Assembly: GCA_937876355.1 (NCBI GenBank) | Contig: CALFHN010000050.1 | Coordinates: 39,433 to 103,432, forward strand | Length of the DNA: 64,000 bases | Origin: an uncultured Bacteroidota bacterium | GTDB lineage: Bacteria > Bacteroidota > Rhodothermia > Rhodothermales > UBA10348 | Direction: 5' to 3' | Shown here: positions 54,967-63,854 of the stretch, one piece after another | Position numbering within the stretch: position 1 is the stretch's first letter | Layout: each line of letters begins with the position of its first letter | The notes under the pieces: model-generated | What the model was told of the DNA's origin: nothing | Seen by the model: the letters and a program-made list of their open reading frames with translations, nothing else | The model's database searches: none | Program-made: the position numbers and the translations under genes

Positions 54967-56013
54967 CTAGCTAAATTGTTCAAGGAAACGGACATCGTTT
55001 TCGTATAAAATCCGGATATCTTCGATTCCGAACCTGAGCATTGATATGCGCTCGATGCCCATTCCAAACGCGTAACCCGTGTATTTTTCCGAATCGATCC
55101 CTAAACCTTCCAGTACGTTAGGGTCTACCATTCCGCAACCCATTATTTCCATCCAACGTCCGCCATCGGGGAGATTTGCATCTTCCCACCAAATGTCAAC
55201 TTCAGCGCTAGGCTCCGTGAAAGGGAAAAAACTGGGTCTAAATCGCATTTTGACGTTCTCCCCAAACATCGTCCTTGCGAAAGCGTGTATAATTTGTTTG
55301 AGATTGGCCATGGTGACCCCCTCATCAATGTACAGACCCTCTACCTGATGGAAGAGGCAGTACGATTTGTACGAAATTGCCTCGTTACGATATACCCGGC
55401 CAGGTACAATGACGCGTATCGGCGGTTTCTTATTTTCCATCACGCGGATTTGAACCGGTGATGTGTGCGTACGAAGTAATATCCCACTATGTACATGGGA
55501 GGGGGCTTCTATAAAAAAGGTATCCTGCATGTCGCGAGCAGGATGATCCGGAGGAAAATTTAAGGCCGAAAAGTTGTGCCAGTCATCCTCAATTTCCGGG
55601 CCTTCGGCCACTTCGAAACCGTAACTCTCAAAAACTCGAGTAATGAGTCTAAGCGCTTGGGTAATTGGATGAAGGCTTCCTTTTGCAGCTACTCTGCCCG
55701 GAAGGGTCAAATCAGGAACTGGTCCACTAGATTCTTCACCCGCTGAAAACTGAACAGTTGCCGATTCAATTCGAGCCTCAACAAGCGCTTTTGCTGCATT
55801 GATTTCTTGGCCGAAATGTTTCTTATGCTCGTTCGCGACTTCCGGAATCCTTTTTAGGAGGGCAGTTATTTGTCCTTGTTTCCTACTCAGAAATCGGATT
55901 CGATATTCGTCTACAGCTTCGATGGAGTCCAGAACGGACTCCTGAATTTCGTGCTGCAACTCTTTGAGTGCGGCAAGTGCTGCTTCTGCAGAATGGTTTT
56001 TAGGGTCGCTCAT
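54967..56013 (-). CDS. pheS: Phenylalanyl-tRNA synthetase alpha subunit
   Basis: 348 residues. N-terminal coiled coil for tRNA contact, then the class II core: motif 1 around HPITQALRLITRVFESYGFE, motif 2 FRNEAISYKSYCLFHQVEG-type (VYRNEAISYKSYCLFHQVEG), motif 3 FGMGIERISMLRFGI. Preceded by an attenuator-like hairpin and eight T on the transcribed strand, suggesting regulation by premature termination. Confidence 0.97.
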   Translation of the reverse strand: MSDPKNHSAEAALAALKELQHEIQESVLDSIEAVDEYRIRFLSRKQGQITALLKRIPEVANEHKKHFGQEINAAKALVEARIESATVQFSAGEESSGPVPDLTLPGRVAAKGSLHPITQALRLITRVFESYGFEVAEGPEIEDDWHNFSALNFPPDHPARDMQDTFFIEAPSHVHSGILLRTHTSPVQIRVMENKKPPIRVIVPGRVYRNEAISYKSYCLFHQVEGLYIDEGVTMANLKQIIHAFARTMFGENVKMRFRPSFFPFTEPSAEVDIWWEDANLPDGGRWMEIMGCGMVDPNVLEGLGIDSEKYTGYAFGMGIERISMLRFGIEDIRILYENDVRFLEQFS

Positions 56014-56040
56014 GGTGTTGAGGCTGTTTGACCTAGCTAT

Positions 56041-56127
56041 AAAAAAAATCCCGCCTGACCGTTGAAGGAGGCGGGACTTTCTAATTCGTGCGTGTCAGAC
56101 TTCTCCGAGCAGCACCACCTTCAACAT
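56041..56127 (-). promoter_or_regulatory. Attenuator-like leader before pheS
   Basis: On the minus-strand transcript, an 8-bp stem (plus 56049-56056 with 56069-56076) and a 12-base loop are followed by eight U (plus 56041-56048), a textbook intrinsic terminator located 28 bases before the pheS start. Upstream, CCTTCAAC (plus 56118-56125) can pair instead with GTTGAAGG (56061-56068), which includes the loop and would open the terminator. A 10-codon frame MLKVVLLGEV (56127-56095) overlaps this arm, but has no Phe codon and no clear ribosome site. Confidence 0.7.
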
Positions 56128-56204
56128 TTTATCGGGTAGAGCTGCTGCTAAATCGTTCTAACGAATGCATTTGACTGGCCATTGTGTTGGTCTTGGAAAA
56201 TGCA

Positions 56205-56549
56205 CTAAGCGGATTTCTGAACAACCGCTGCAAATGCCCCTGGATCGTGCATCGCAAGATCGGCCAATACTTTACGGTTCAATTGAACGTCAGCTTTTCT
56301 AAGAGCGCCCATCAACTGGGAATACGTTGTACCGTTTAGACGAGCACCAGCGTTTATGCGGGTGATCCAAAGACGGCGGAACATGCGTTTGCGTGCTCTA
56401 CGATCCCGATATTGATACGTTAGGGCTTTCTCTACAGCGTTTTTTGCTACTGTATAGACGTTTTTACGACGTCCCCAGTAACCTTTAGCCATCTGCATTA
56501 TCGCTTTGCGACGGTGACGGGCGGCTACTCTATTTTTTGCGCGAGGCAT
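56205..56549 (-). CDS. rplT: 50S ribosomal protein L20
   Basis: 114 residues, basic, with the L20 signature ([20 protein letters not shown], then [20 protein letters not shown]). Binds 23S rRNA early in assembly and in many bacteria represses its own operon. It follows rpmI and precedes the pheS leader. Confidence 0.98.
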   Translation of the reverse strand: MPRAKNRVAARHRRKAIMQMAKGYWGRRKNVYTVAKNAVEKALTYQYRDRRARKRMFRRLWITRINAGARLNGTTYSQLMGALRKADVQLNRKVLADLAMHDPGAFAAVVQKSA

Positions 56550-56614
56550 AGTATACTATCAGTCTTTATTGCTCTTGAAACCCTGTTCAGTTATTTGAGA
56601 GGGTGGCGAATTTT

Positions 56615-56809
56615 CTAGCCGTTGATGAGTTTTCTCATCCGTGGCTCATCTACCGCGGATACCAAAGTGGTACCACGAAGATTACGTTTCCTTTTTGGGG
56701 ATTTTTTGGTCAGAATGTGACTAGCAAAAGCTTTTTTTCGCTTCAAACGACCTGTTCCGGTCAATGTGAAACGCTTTTTAGCGCCGCTATTCGTTTTCAT
56801 CTTAGGCAT
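56615..56809 (-). CDS. rpmI: 50S ribosomal protein L35
   Basis: 64 residues, [20 protein letters not shown] with the L35 signature and a very basic middle ([20 protein letters not shown]). It terminates with TAG, showing that amber is a normal stop codon here. Lies 65 bases before rplT. Confidence 0.97.
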   Translation of the reverse strand: MPKMKTNSGAKKRFTLTGTGRLKRKKAFASHILTKKSPKRKRNLRGTTLVSAVDEPRMRKLING

Positions 56810-56825
56810 AATGGGAGCCTTTTTG

Positions 56826-56860
56826 GGCCCCCGTGAGGGCCAGTTACATAAATGAGGGCC
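56826..56860 (-). promoter_or_regulatory. GGCCC/GGGCC leader structure before rpmI, possible L20 autoregulatory site
   Basis: Just upstream of rpmI, GGCCC and GGGCC (56826-56830 and 56837-56841) form a hairpin, and a second GGGCC copy on the plus strand (56856-56860) offers an alternative partner. Mutually exclusive pairings ahead of rpmI-rplT are what L20 leaders show in other bacteria. The sequence here is not similar enough to a known L20 leader to be sure. Confidence 0.4.
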
Positions 56861-57032
56861 AATTACACTTGTTCTTATGCATCATCCGTTTGCAATGAAT
56901 ACTGCCTGCGGAAATGGCTGAGCCTCAAAAACTACGAAATATGAGCGCATCCTGCAAAATAATTAACCCACAAAATGGCCAATTTCTGTTGGAAATTCCG
57001 TGAATCAGACAAGAACGCTATACGAAATCTTG

Positions 57033-57533
57033 TTAACTCGGCTTCTTCATAGTCGAACTTAAGATGGTGGTCATACGACGACCTTCCATTTTCGGGGCTT
57101 GATCTATCTTGCAAACGTCTTCGAGTTCAGAGATAAACCGTACCAAAACATCCATTCCGTGATCTTTATAGATGATGTCTCTACCGCGGAACTGGACGTA
57201 CGCCCTTACTTTGTGTCCTGCTGTTAAAAAAGCGTGCGCATGTTTTGTTTTGAAGTCGAAATCATGGGTATCCGTATGGGGGCGGAACCTGATTTCCTTC
57301 ATTTCAATAGTGTGCTGCTTTTTTTTGGCTTCTTTTTCCTTTTTCTGCTGTTCGTACCGAAATTTTCCAAAATCCATGATTTTGCAAACCGGAGGTACAG
57401 CATTAGGCGAGATTTCTACCAGGTCCAATTCCTGTTCTTCTGCCATTTGGATGGCAACTTCAGTCGGATATAATCCGTGGTTGCCTTTTGGATCGACCAC
57501 GCGGACTTCTGTAGCCCGGATCCGGTCGTTCAT
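57033..57533 (-). CDS. infC: Translation initiation factor IF-3
   Basis: 166 residues from ATG 57533. N-terminal domain NDRIRATEVRVVDPKGNHGL with EVAIQMAEEQELDLVEISPN, linker of KKEKEAKKKQ, C-terminal domain IEMKEIRFRPHTDTHDFDFK. The frame is open upstream to give VIAKTTIR before the methionine, including ATC and ATT codons. Many infC genes use such near-cognate starts for autoregulation, so the true start may be up to eight codons earlier. It is the second gene of the thrS-infC-rpmI-rplT cluster; 223 bases separate it from rpmI. Confidence 0.96.
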   Translation of the reverse strand: MNDRIRATEVRVVDPKGNHGLYPTEVAIQMAEEQELDLVEISPNAVPPVCKIMDFGKFRYEQQKKEKEAKKKQHTIEMKEIRFRPHTDTHDFDFKTKHAHAFLTAGHKVRAYVQFRGRDIIYKDHGMDVLVRFISELEDVCKIDQAPKMEGRRMTTILSSTMKKPS

Positions 57534-57676
57534 TCGAATTGTTGTTTTTGCGATGACTATTTAAGGGTCTATTAGCGATGATGGACGATAAAATTCTAGA
57601 ACGTGTGTAGAACCACAAAAATGCAATTATGATTCAACCTATAACAAGGATATCGAACAGAAGGGGATGAAATCAA

Positions 57677-59629
57677 CTAATTGGCACCAGTTGCCTTTTT
57701 TATTTCAACTTTTGCAGAGGCAATAAACTCAGCCAGGCTGAGAGATCCCTGATCTCCGTCTCCATGGCGGCGCACCGAAACAGTGTCAGACTCCATTTCT
57801 CGCTCTCCAATCACGAGCATAAATGGGACTTTCTGCATTTCCGCAGAACGGATCTTATAGCCTACTTTTTCATGCCTCAGGTCGCATTCTGCTCTCAAGC
57901 CCTCATTTTTTAATTCTTGAGTTATTTTGGCCGCATAGTCATTGAACGATTGTCCGACCGGAAGAACTTGAACTTGGACCGGGGCCAACCAGGCAGGGAA
58001 GTTTCCTCCACAATGTTCAATCAGAACACCAATAAAGCGTTCGAGAGAACCAAATGGGGCCCTATGGATCATTACAGGTCGATGTTTTTGATTGTCGTCA
58101 CCGATATATGTAAGATCAAACCTTTCTGGGAGATTATAATCGAGCTGCACGGTGCCAAGCTGCCATTCGCGGCCAAGGGCGTCCTTAACCATGAAATCTA
58201 GTTTCGGGCCATAAAATGCAGCCTCGCCCTGTTCTTCAATGGCTTCTAATCCCATTTCTGAAGCCGCTTCCCGGATTGCTTGTTCGGCTGCATCCCATGC
58301 GGCGTCTTCCCCAATATATTTTTCAGTATTTGCTGGGTCTCGGAGAGAGATTTGTGCTTTGAAATCAGTAAATGAAAGGGCAGAAAGGACCTTCAATGTG
58401 AGAGCGATCACATTCTTGAACTCCTCTTTTACCTGACTTGGCATACAAAAAATATGCGCATCGTCTTGAGTAAAACCTCGCACTCTAGTCAAACCGCCCA
58501 ATTCGCCCGATTGTTCGTAGCGATAAACCGTACCGAATTCTGCATATCGAACGGGTAGTTCACGGTACGATCTAGGTCTATCGTTGTAGATCTGGGTGTG
58601 ATGAGGGCAGTTCATGGGCTTGAGCAGGTAGCCTTCATCTTTCTCCACGTCTTCCATCATGGGTGGAAACTGAGAGTCACTATAATAGGGGTAGTGGCCA
58701 CTTATTTTGAACAGCTCAAGCCTTGCAATATGAGGGGTGACCACCGGTTCGTAGCCACTCTTTAGTTGTTCTTGTTTCAAGAATTCAGACAATAAGTCCC
58801 GTAAGCGAGCGCCTTTCGGCAACCACAACGGAAGACCAGGACCTACCAAATTGGAAAACGTGAACAGTTCGAGTTCCTTTCCCAGCTTTCGGTGGTCTCT
58901 TTGACGAGCCAATTCAAGCAACTCCAGATAGTCGTCCAGTTCTTTCTTCTTCGCAAACGTAATTCCGTACAACCGGGTGAGTTGGTTGCGAGACTGATCT
59001 CCGCGCCAGTATGCGCCAGCGATGTTGAGAAGTTTGGTATACTTCATCGAGCCAGTCGAAGGCACATGCGGCCCGCGGCATAGGTCAGTGAATTCGCCTT
59101 GGGAATAGAACGTAATCGTTCCATCTTCCAAGTCCTCCAAGAGCTCAAGCTTGTACTCGTCTTGTTTCTCGGTGAAATAGGCAATGGCATCCGCCTTGCT
59201 CACTTCCTTACGTACGTAGTTGGAATTTTGCTTAGCCAACTCGGCCATTTTTTTTTCAATGGCTCCGAGGTCTTCCGTGCCAATGGTTCGATCCCCAAGG
59301 TCTACATCGTAGTAGAAGCCTTTTTCAATAGCAGGGCCTATCCCAAACTTTACACCTGGATATAGAGATTCTAACGCTTCTGCCATTAGGTGGGCAGAAG
59401 AGTGCCAATACGTCGCCTGACCTTCGGCATCCCGCATTGTAAAAATTTGAATACTGCTGTTTTCTTCTATTGCACGAGACAGATCTCGAGTTGCACCGTC
59501 GACCCCAATGGCAACAGCCATTCGAGCTAGCCCCTCCGAAATGCTTGAGGCAACCTCATTTCCTGTCACACCGCGATCGAATTCGCGGGTTGAGCCGTCA
59601 GGAAAAGTAAGTGTAATACGGTCGGACAT
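57677..59629 (-). CDS. thrS: Threonyl-tRNA synthetase
   Basis: 650 residues, complete. TGS domain (residues 1-62), editing SAD domain (HSSAHLMAEALESLYPG, FTDLCRGPHVPSTG), and the class II core with zinc site MNCPHHTQIYNDRPRSYREL and motif 3 VMIHRAPFGSLERFIGVLIE. Anticodon domain at the C-terminus (VQVLPVGQSFNDYAAKIT). First gene of the translation cluster; preceded by a 17-bp repeat array. Confidence 0.97.
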   Translation of the reverse strand: MSDRITLTFPDGSTREFDRGVTGNEVASSISEGLARMAVAIGVDGATRDLSRAIEENSSIQIFTMRDAEGQATYWHSSAHLMAEALESLYPGVKFGIGPAIEKGFYYDVDLGDRTIGTEDLGAIEKKMAELAKQNSNYVRKEVSKADAIAYFTEKQDEYKLELLEDLEDGTITFYSQGEFTDLCRGPHVPSTGSMKYTKLLNIAGAYWRGDQSRNQLTRLYGITFAKKKELDDYLELLELARQRDHRKLGKELELFTFSNLVGPGLPLWLPKGARLRDLLSEFLKQEQLKSGYEPVVTPHIARLELFKISGHYPYYSDSQFPPMMEDVEKDEGYLLKPMNCPHHTQIYNDRPRSYRELPVRYAEFGTVYRYEQSGELGGLTRVRGFTQDDAHIFCMPSQVKEEFKNVIALTLKVLSALSFTDFKAQISLRDPANTEKYIGEDAAWDAAEQAIREAASEMGLEAIEEQGEAAFYGPKLDFMVKDALGREWQLGTVQLDYNLPERFDLTYIGDDNQKHRPVMIHRAPFGSLERFIGVLIEHCGGNFPAWLAPVQVQVLPVGQSFNDYAAKITQELKNEGLRAECDLRHEKVGYKIRSAEMQKVPFMLVIGEREMESDTVSVRRHGDGDQGSLSLAEFIASAKVEIKKATGAN

Positions 59630-59673
59630 AGCTGCAGCTGTGAGTTTGTAATTGAAAATCTAATACACACGAA

Positions 59674-59758
59674 GACCTTTTAATAAATAAGGCCCTCCAA
59701 TATAGATGGCCCCGTAATATATAAGGCCCTCTAATATATAAGGCCCTGTAATATATAA
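59674..59758. repeat. Array of five 17-bp repeats upstream of thrS
   Basis: Four head-to-tail 17-bp units (59691, 59708, 59725, 59742) of the form GGCCCTCTAATATATAA, plus a degenerate fifth at 59674. Differences fall mainly at positions 5-8. On the minus strand each unit reads TTATATATTANNGGGCC, which resembles a -10 element followed by G/C. It lies 45-129 bases upstream of the thrS start. No spacer sequences are present. It may be promoter-associated or a minisatellite. Confidence 0.9.
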
Positions 59759-59784
59759 GGAAGGGAATCAATCGACGGCGAATA

Positions 59785-60185
59785 TTAGTTGGATTTAATC
59801 GTTCCATCCAAAATTCCTTTCAACCACAGTTCTGACCCTTTTAAAGCGGGAGTATAACTTGAAATGGCCGTGTGAGAAAAATTATCTACCGGCGCGAATA
59901 CGATAGGTGTACATCACGTTCTACCTCAGCAAATGGAAAAACCTCATCGATATGGCTATGAATCATATATTTTGGGACGATTGCAGTCCCTTTCGGTAAA
60001 CCAATAACTGGGTCCGCCGCGATGCTTGAAAAAAAGACATAAGATTTGCGGGTTCAGCCCGCACTGAATTGTGAACTTGAGGTTATGTTGAACCCCAAAT
60101 TGGGTCCGCACAGTATAAACGGTACGATTCTTTTCGGAGCCTAAAGACAATAATTGAGTTAGGCCGTCGTTTTCATCCCATAAAG
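59785..60185 (-). pseudogene. Decayed alpha/beta-hydrolase (esterase) remnant
   Basis: Most of the stretch between thrS and the GLPGLI gene. Conceptual minus-strand pieces in different frames resemble one hydrolase: RTQFGVQHNLKFTIQ (upstream), SSIAADPVIGLPKGTAIVPK and YMIHSHIDEVFPFAEVERDV (the acid region), then VFAPVDNFSHTAISSYTPAL and KGSELWLKGILDGTIKSN ending at TAA 59785. The nucleophile elbow is missing, and several frame changes and stops separate the pieces. The order and spacing fit a carboxylesterase or depolymerase-like fold. A degraded gene, not expressed as a whole. Confidence 0.55.
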
Positions 60186-60243
60186 GCTTTGATTTTGCTC
60201 CTAAATGGAATTGAAAGTCTCGTCACATCGTCTAACTGACATC

Positions 60244-60996
60244 ATGAAAAAACTACTACTGCTACTCGTCGCCCTCACCCCAATAGCTGCTTTTGGGCAG
60301 TCTGGCATGGTTACCTACGAACAAATCGTAAAAATTGAAATAGACCTTCCCCCTGAGATGGAATCTATGAGGGCGCAGATCCCGGCCGAGTCGAAAAGTT
60401 CGATGATCTTGTATTTCAATGAGATGGAATCGTTGATGAAGGCGGCACCCCAAGACGAGTCGAAAAAAGACAATGAAGTTCGATCGGGTAGAGGCGAAAT
60501 GTTTATTTCCATGGCACGGGGGCAGACAGCAGAAAATGAGACCTACATGAATCTCGAAGAAGGTACTGTTACCGAAAAACGTGATTTCATGGGCCGAACC
60601 TTTTTAATAGGAGGAGATCAGCCAACGTATGCCTGGAAAATGACGGGAGAGCAGAGCGAATATCTCGGATATTCAGTTCAAAGAGCGACCGCGATTCGCG
60701 ACTCTACTACTATCGATGCTTGGTTTAGCCCAGAAATTCCAGTTTCAGCAGGTCCTGAACTTTTTACCGGATTACCGGGAATGATACTGGTATTGAGTAT
60801 TGACGATGGTAAAATTCAATATGCAGCTACAACAATTAGTCTGGAAGGTGTAGGAGAAAACGGTATCAAAGCACCGAAGGAAGGGAAAAAAATCTCCCGC
60901 GCGGAATTCGAAAAAGTTGTCGAAGAGAAAACTAAAGAAATGAAAGCTCAATTCGGTGGCAGAAGTGGTGGTGCCGTCCACATAATGAGGCACTAG
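60244..60996 (+). CDS. GLPGLI family secreted protein
   Basis: 250 residues from ATG 60244, chosen because the signal peptide (KKLLLLLVALTPIAAFGQ) begins there. GLPGLI-family features: SGMVTYEQIVKIEIDLPPEM, YMNLEEGTVTEKRDFMGRTF, YSVQRATAI, and the name motif FTGLPGMILVLSIDDGKI. Exported and of unknown function. In this phylum group it usually sits next to a TonB-dependent receptor, as here (57 bases downstream). Confidence 0.9.
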   Translation: MKKLLLLLVALTPIAAFGQSGMVTYEQIVKIEIDLPPEMESMRAQIPAESKSSMILYFNEMESLMKAAPQDESKKDNEVRSGRGEMFISMARGQTAENETYMNLEEGTVTEKRDFMGRTFLIGGDQPTYAWKMTGEQSEYLGYSVQRATAIRDSTTIDAWFSPEIPVSAGPELFTGLPGMILVLSIDDGKIQYAATTISLEGVGENGIKAPKEGKKISRAEFEKVVEEKTKEMKAQFGGRSGGAVHIMRH

Positions 60997-61052
60997 CTCA
61001 AGCTCGATGGGCAAAAGCCCACCCTTTTTTACATCCCCATTTTTGGTTTAAT

Positions 61053-63845
61053 ATGTTTATTTTTCTTCAACGACAGTTTCGCCGTTTAGTCTTTTGTGCA
61101 TCTGTCTTCGTATTGACCGCTTCAAGCTATCAGGTTTCAGCTCAGTCTAACCGATTTGATGTGACAGGTTCGGTTACCGATTCTCTGGGCGTTGGGCTTC
61201 GTGGCGCAACAGTTGTTGCATTAACCCAAGCCGACTCCATTTTAACAAAATTTGGGACTACTGCGGCAAACGGTTCCTTTTCGATTAAGCGCGTACCTGA
61301 AGGAAAATATATCCTCCAAGTCACGTACGTTGGATTTCAGACGTACCGCAAAAACTTTGATCTTACTGCTGCCAGTTTTGATGCTGGTCAAATCAAATTG
61401 GAAGAATCCGTCGGTGAGATGGGTGAATTGATCGTAAGCTCAGAGCATATCCCTATGGTTTTTAAGGGTGACACGTTGGAATTCAACGCAGCGGCGTTCG
61501 GTGTTAGGCCCAATGCAGTTGTGGAAGATTTGCTTCGTCGCCTACCTGGGGTTGAAGTGGCTGAAGATGGAACTATCAAAGCGCAGGGAAAAGATGTCCA
61601 AAACGTGCTAGTAGACGGGAAAGAGTTTTTTGGAAATGACTACAAGGTGGCAACAAAAAATCTCACCGCAGAAGCCATAAGTAAGGTTCAGGTCTATGAC
61701 AAGCGCTCGGACATGGCCGAGTTTACCGGAGTTGAGGATGGCGCTGAGGAGAAGACAATTAACCTTGAGCTCAAGGAAGACCATAAACAAGGCTACTTTG
61801 GCAACATGAGTGGGGGATATAGTGCTGAGGGCCGATATGACGGTCAGGCATCCGTGAACCGATTTAGCAGCACAACGCAGCTTTCGTTTCTTGGAAACCT
61901 TAACAATATCAATCGCCAAGGTTTCTCCTTTGGGGACTACATCAATTTTGTAGGTGGAATGGGTAGTGGATCGTTTAGCATGGGGGGAGGTGGCCCACAA
62001 ATTGGGACCAATCTTTCTGATGGATTTTCTAATACGCTTTCGCTGGGGTTAAATGCAAGCCGTGACTTCGGATCAAAAGTGTCCATTCGCTCAAGTTATT
62101 TTGTTTCCAATATCGAAAACGAACAGGATAGAAACGTCCAACAGCAGCAGGTTCTTGGCTCATCCCTAACTTCGTCTTCGCTTCAGAACAGCAATCAAAT
62201 TAGCGATAATCTGACTCATCGTGGAAACTTAAACGTCAAGTACACCTGGAAAAAAGGGCACGATTTACAGCTTAGGTCCAATTTGACGGCTAGCACATCT
62301 TCGCTGTCAAATATTGGATTCAGGGAGACTTCAGGCGGAAGTGGTAGTATTCTAAACAGCAGCCAGACTGATTATTCCTCAAACGGTGACAGGTTGGGCG
62401 GCGACGCATCCTTGACGTACCGCAAAAGACTCAATGAGAATGGAAGAAGCCTCGTGGTCGATGCCAGAGCAGATCTAAATGACTCGGAAACGACCGGAGA
62501 TCTAAATTCGACCACCGGATTGTTTATGCCCGGAGACGTCGCTACGTACGATGAAATTATTCAATATCAATCAAGCCTAGGGAACACGTTGACGCAGACC
62601 CAAAAATTGTCCCTAAGCGAACCTTTGGGAAATGGACGATTGATCGAACTTCGAGGAGAACGACGTTCCATCAACGAAGATCAGGACAAAACGGTTTTTG
62701 ATTTACTCAATGGTGGTCGCACGTTAAACGCTCTCCTTAGCTCAGGGTTAGACCGGACGTATACGTACTACAAGGGCGGTTTAAATTTTACCCAGAATTG
62801 GGAAAAAGTATATATGGGCATTGGTGTTGATGTTCAGGAGTCTTCACTCGACGGCAAGATCGCGGACCACAATACCGAGATCAAGAACGGCTATACTAAC
62901 GTCCTTCCATCAGCAAACGTCCGCTATTCGATTAAGGACGGAATGAGTCTTTTTCTTCGATACAATGCTTCTACAAGGGAGCCTTCGATGACGGAGCTTC
63001 AGCCCTTCCCGGACAACAGTGATCCGCTAAACGTGTATTACGGCAATCCTGAGTTAATACCTGAGTATCGCCACAACGCGAATTTGAATTACCATTACTT
63101 TGATCAATTCACGTTTGTCAACTTATTTGCCTACGTAAGCGCCAACTATACAGAGAACAAAATTGCACGTTCACGCACGATAGACAGCCAACTGCGCCAG
63201 GAAATTACGTCGGTCAATACTGATGGTTATTGGTCGTTTAATGGCTCGGTGCATTTTGGCGCCCCGATTCGGAAGCTGGGAATGAAGTTTAATATTTCGA
63301 ACAGCGCAACCCTTTCGAAAGGCATTGAGTTTATCAATTCAGTAGAAAATAGTTCAGATATTTTGCGCAATACAGTCGATTTAACCTTGGAAAATCGCAC
63401 GAAAGACATTTTTGATATCCGAGTAGGTGCGCAATACACGTTTAACGATGTAAAGTATTCGCTTAACAGAAACCAGAATCAGAATTATGTCAATAGAAGC
63501 TATAATGCCAATCTGAGTTATTACATCGGTGAGACTTGGGAAATTTCTACTTCCCTAGATTATAGGGTTTACACGCAGCAGCTTTCGGGATCGTCAACCA
63601 ACATACCGTTGTGGCAGGCCACGATTTCCAAAACATTATTGAATCAGCGTGCTGATCTTCAAATTGTGGGGCTGGATCTGTTGGACAAAAACCAAGGAAT
63701 CAACTTCTCGAACGTGGGCAACTCCATTCAAGAAGAGCGGATCAATTCCCTGGGCCGTTACATTATGCTCAAATTTGTCTACCGCCTTTCAAAATCGAGT
63801 ACTCGAGGCGGTGGGATGAAAGTGATGCAGACCCATTCAATGTAG
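61053..63845 (+). CDS. TonB-dependent receptor-like outer-membrane protein (OMP_b-brl_3)
   Basis: 930 residues. Signal peptide to ~residue 30; carboxypeptidase-regulatory-like beta-sandwich (VTGSVTDSLGVGLRGATVVA ... VPEGKYILQVTYVGFQTYRK); plug domain with LLRRLPGVEVAEDGTIKAQG, KDVQNVLVDGKEFFGNDYKV; then the 22-strand barrel. Large receptors of this type lack a clear TonB box and pair with GLPGLI proteins. Substrate unknown. The Gly/Ser-rich stretch near residue 305 is probably an extracellular loop. Confidence 0.92.
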   Translation: MFIFLQRQFRRLVFCASVFVLTASSYQVSAQSNRFDVTGSVTDSLGVGLRGATVVALTQADSILTKFGTTAANGSFSIKRVPEGKYILQVTYVGFQTYRKNFDLTAASFDAGQIKLEESVGEMGELIVSSEHIPMVFKGDTLEFNAAAFGVRPNAVVEDLLRRLPGVEVAEDGTIKAQGKDVQNVLVDGKEFFGNDYKVATKNLTAEAISKVQVYDKRSDMAEFTGVEDGAEEKTINLELKEDHKQGYFGNMSGGYSAEGRYDGQASVNRFSSTTQLSFLGNLNNINRQGFSFGDYINFVGGMGSGSFSMGGGGPQIGTNLSDGFSNTLSLGLNASRDFGSKVSIRSSYFVSNIENEQDRNVQQQQVLGSSLTSSSLQNSNQISDNLTHRGNLNVKYTWKKGHDLQLRSNLTASTSSLSNIGFRETSGGSGSILNSSQTDYSSNGDRLGGDASLTYRKRLNENGRSLVVDARADLNDSETTGDLNSTTGLFMPGDVATYDEIIQYQSSLGNTLTQTQKLSLSEPLGNGRLIELRGERRSINEDQDKTVFDLLNGGRTLNALLSSGLDRTYTYYKGGLNFTQNWEKVYMGIGVDVQESSLDGKIADHNTEIKNGYTNVLPSANVRYSIKDGMSLFLRYNASTREPSMTELQPFPDNSDPLNVYYGNPELIPEYRHNANLNYHYFDQFTFVNLFAYVSANYTENKIARSRTIDSQLRQEITSVNTDGYWSFNGSVHFGAPIRKLGMKFNISNSATLSKGIEFINSVENSSDILRNTVDLTLENRTKDIFDIRVGAQYTFNDVKYSLNRNQNQNYVNRSYNANLSYYIGETWEISTSLDYRVYTQQLSGSSTNIPLWQATISKTLLNQRADLQIVGLDLLDKNQGINFSNVGNSIQEERINSLGRYIMLKFVYRLSKSSTRGGGMKVMQTHSM

Positions 63846-63854
63846 TCGCAGTTA

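Noticed and set aside
56041..56127. T-box riboswitch before pheS (GAAGGTGGTGCTGC resembles the T-box sequence)
   Set aside because: Only about ten of fourteen positions match and the gap to rplT is far too short for a stem I region.
59674..59758. CRISPR array
   Set aside because: Units are contiguous 17-mers with no spacers, and there are no cas genes.
59598..59807. 69-codon minus-strand frame through the repeat array
   Set aside because: The protein is a translation of non-triplet repeats overlapping thrS; no coding character.
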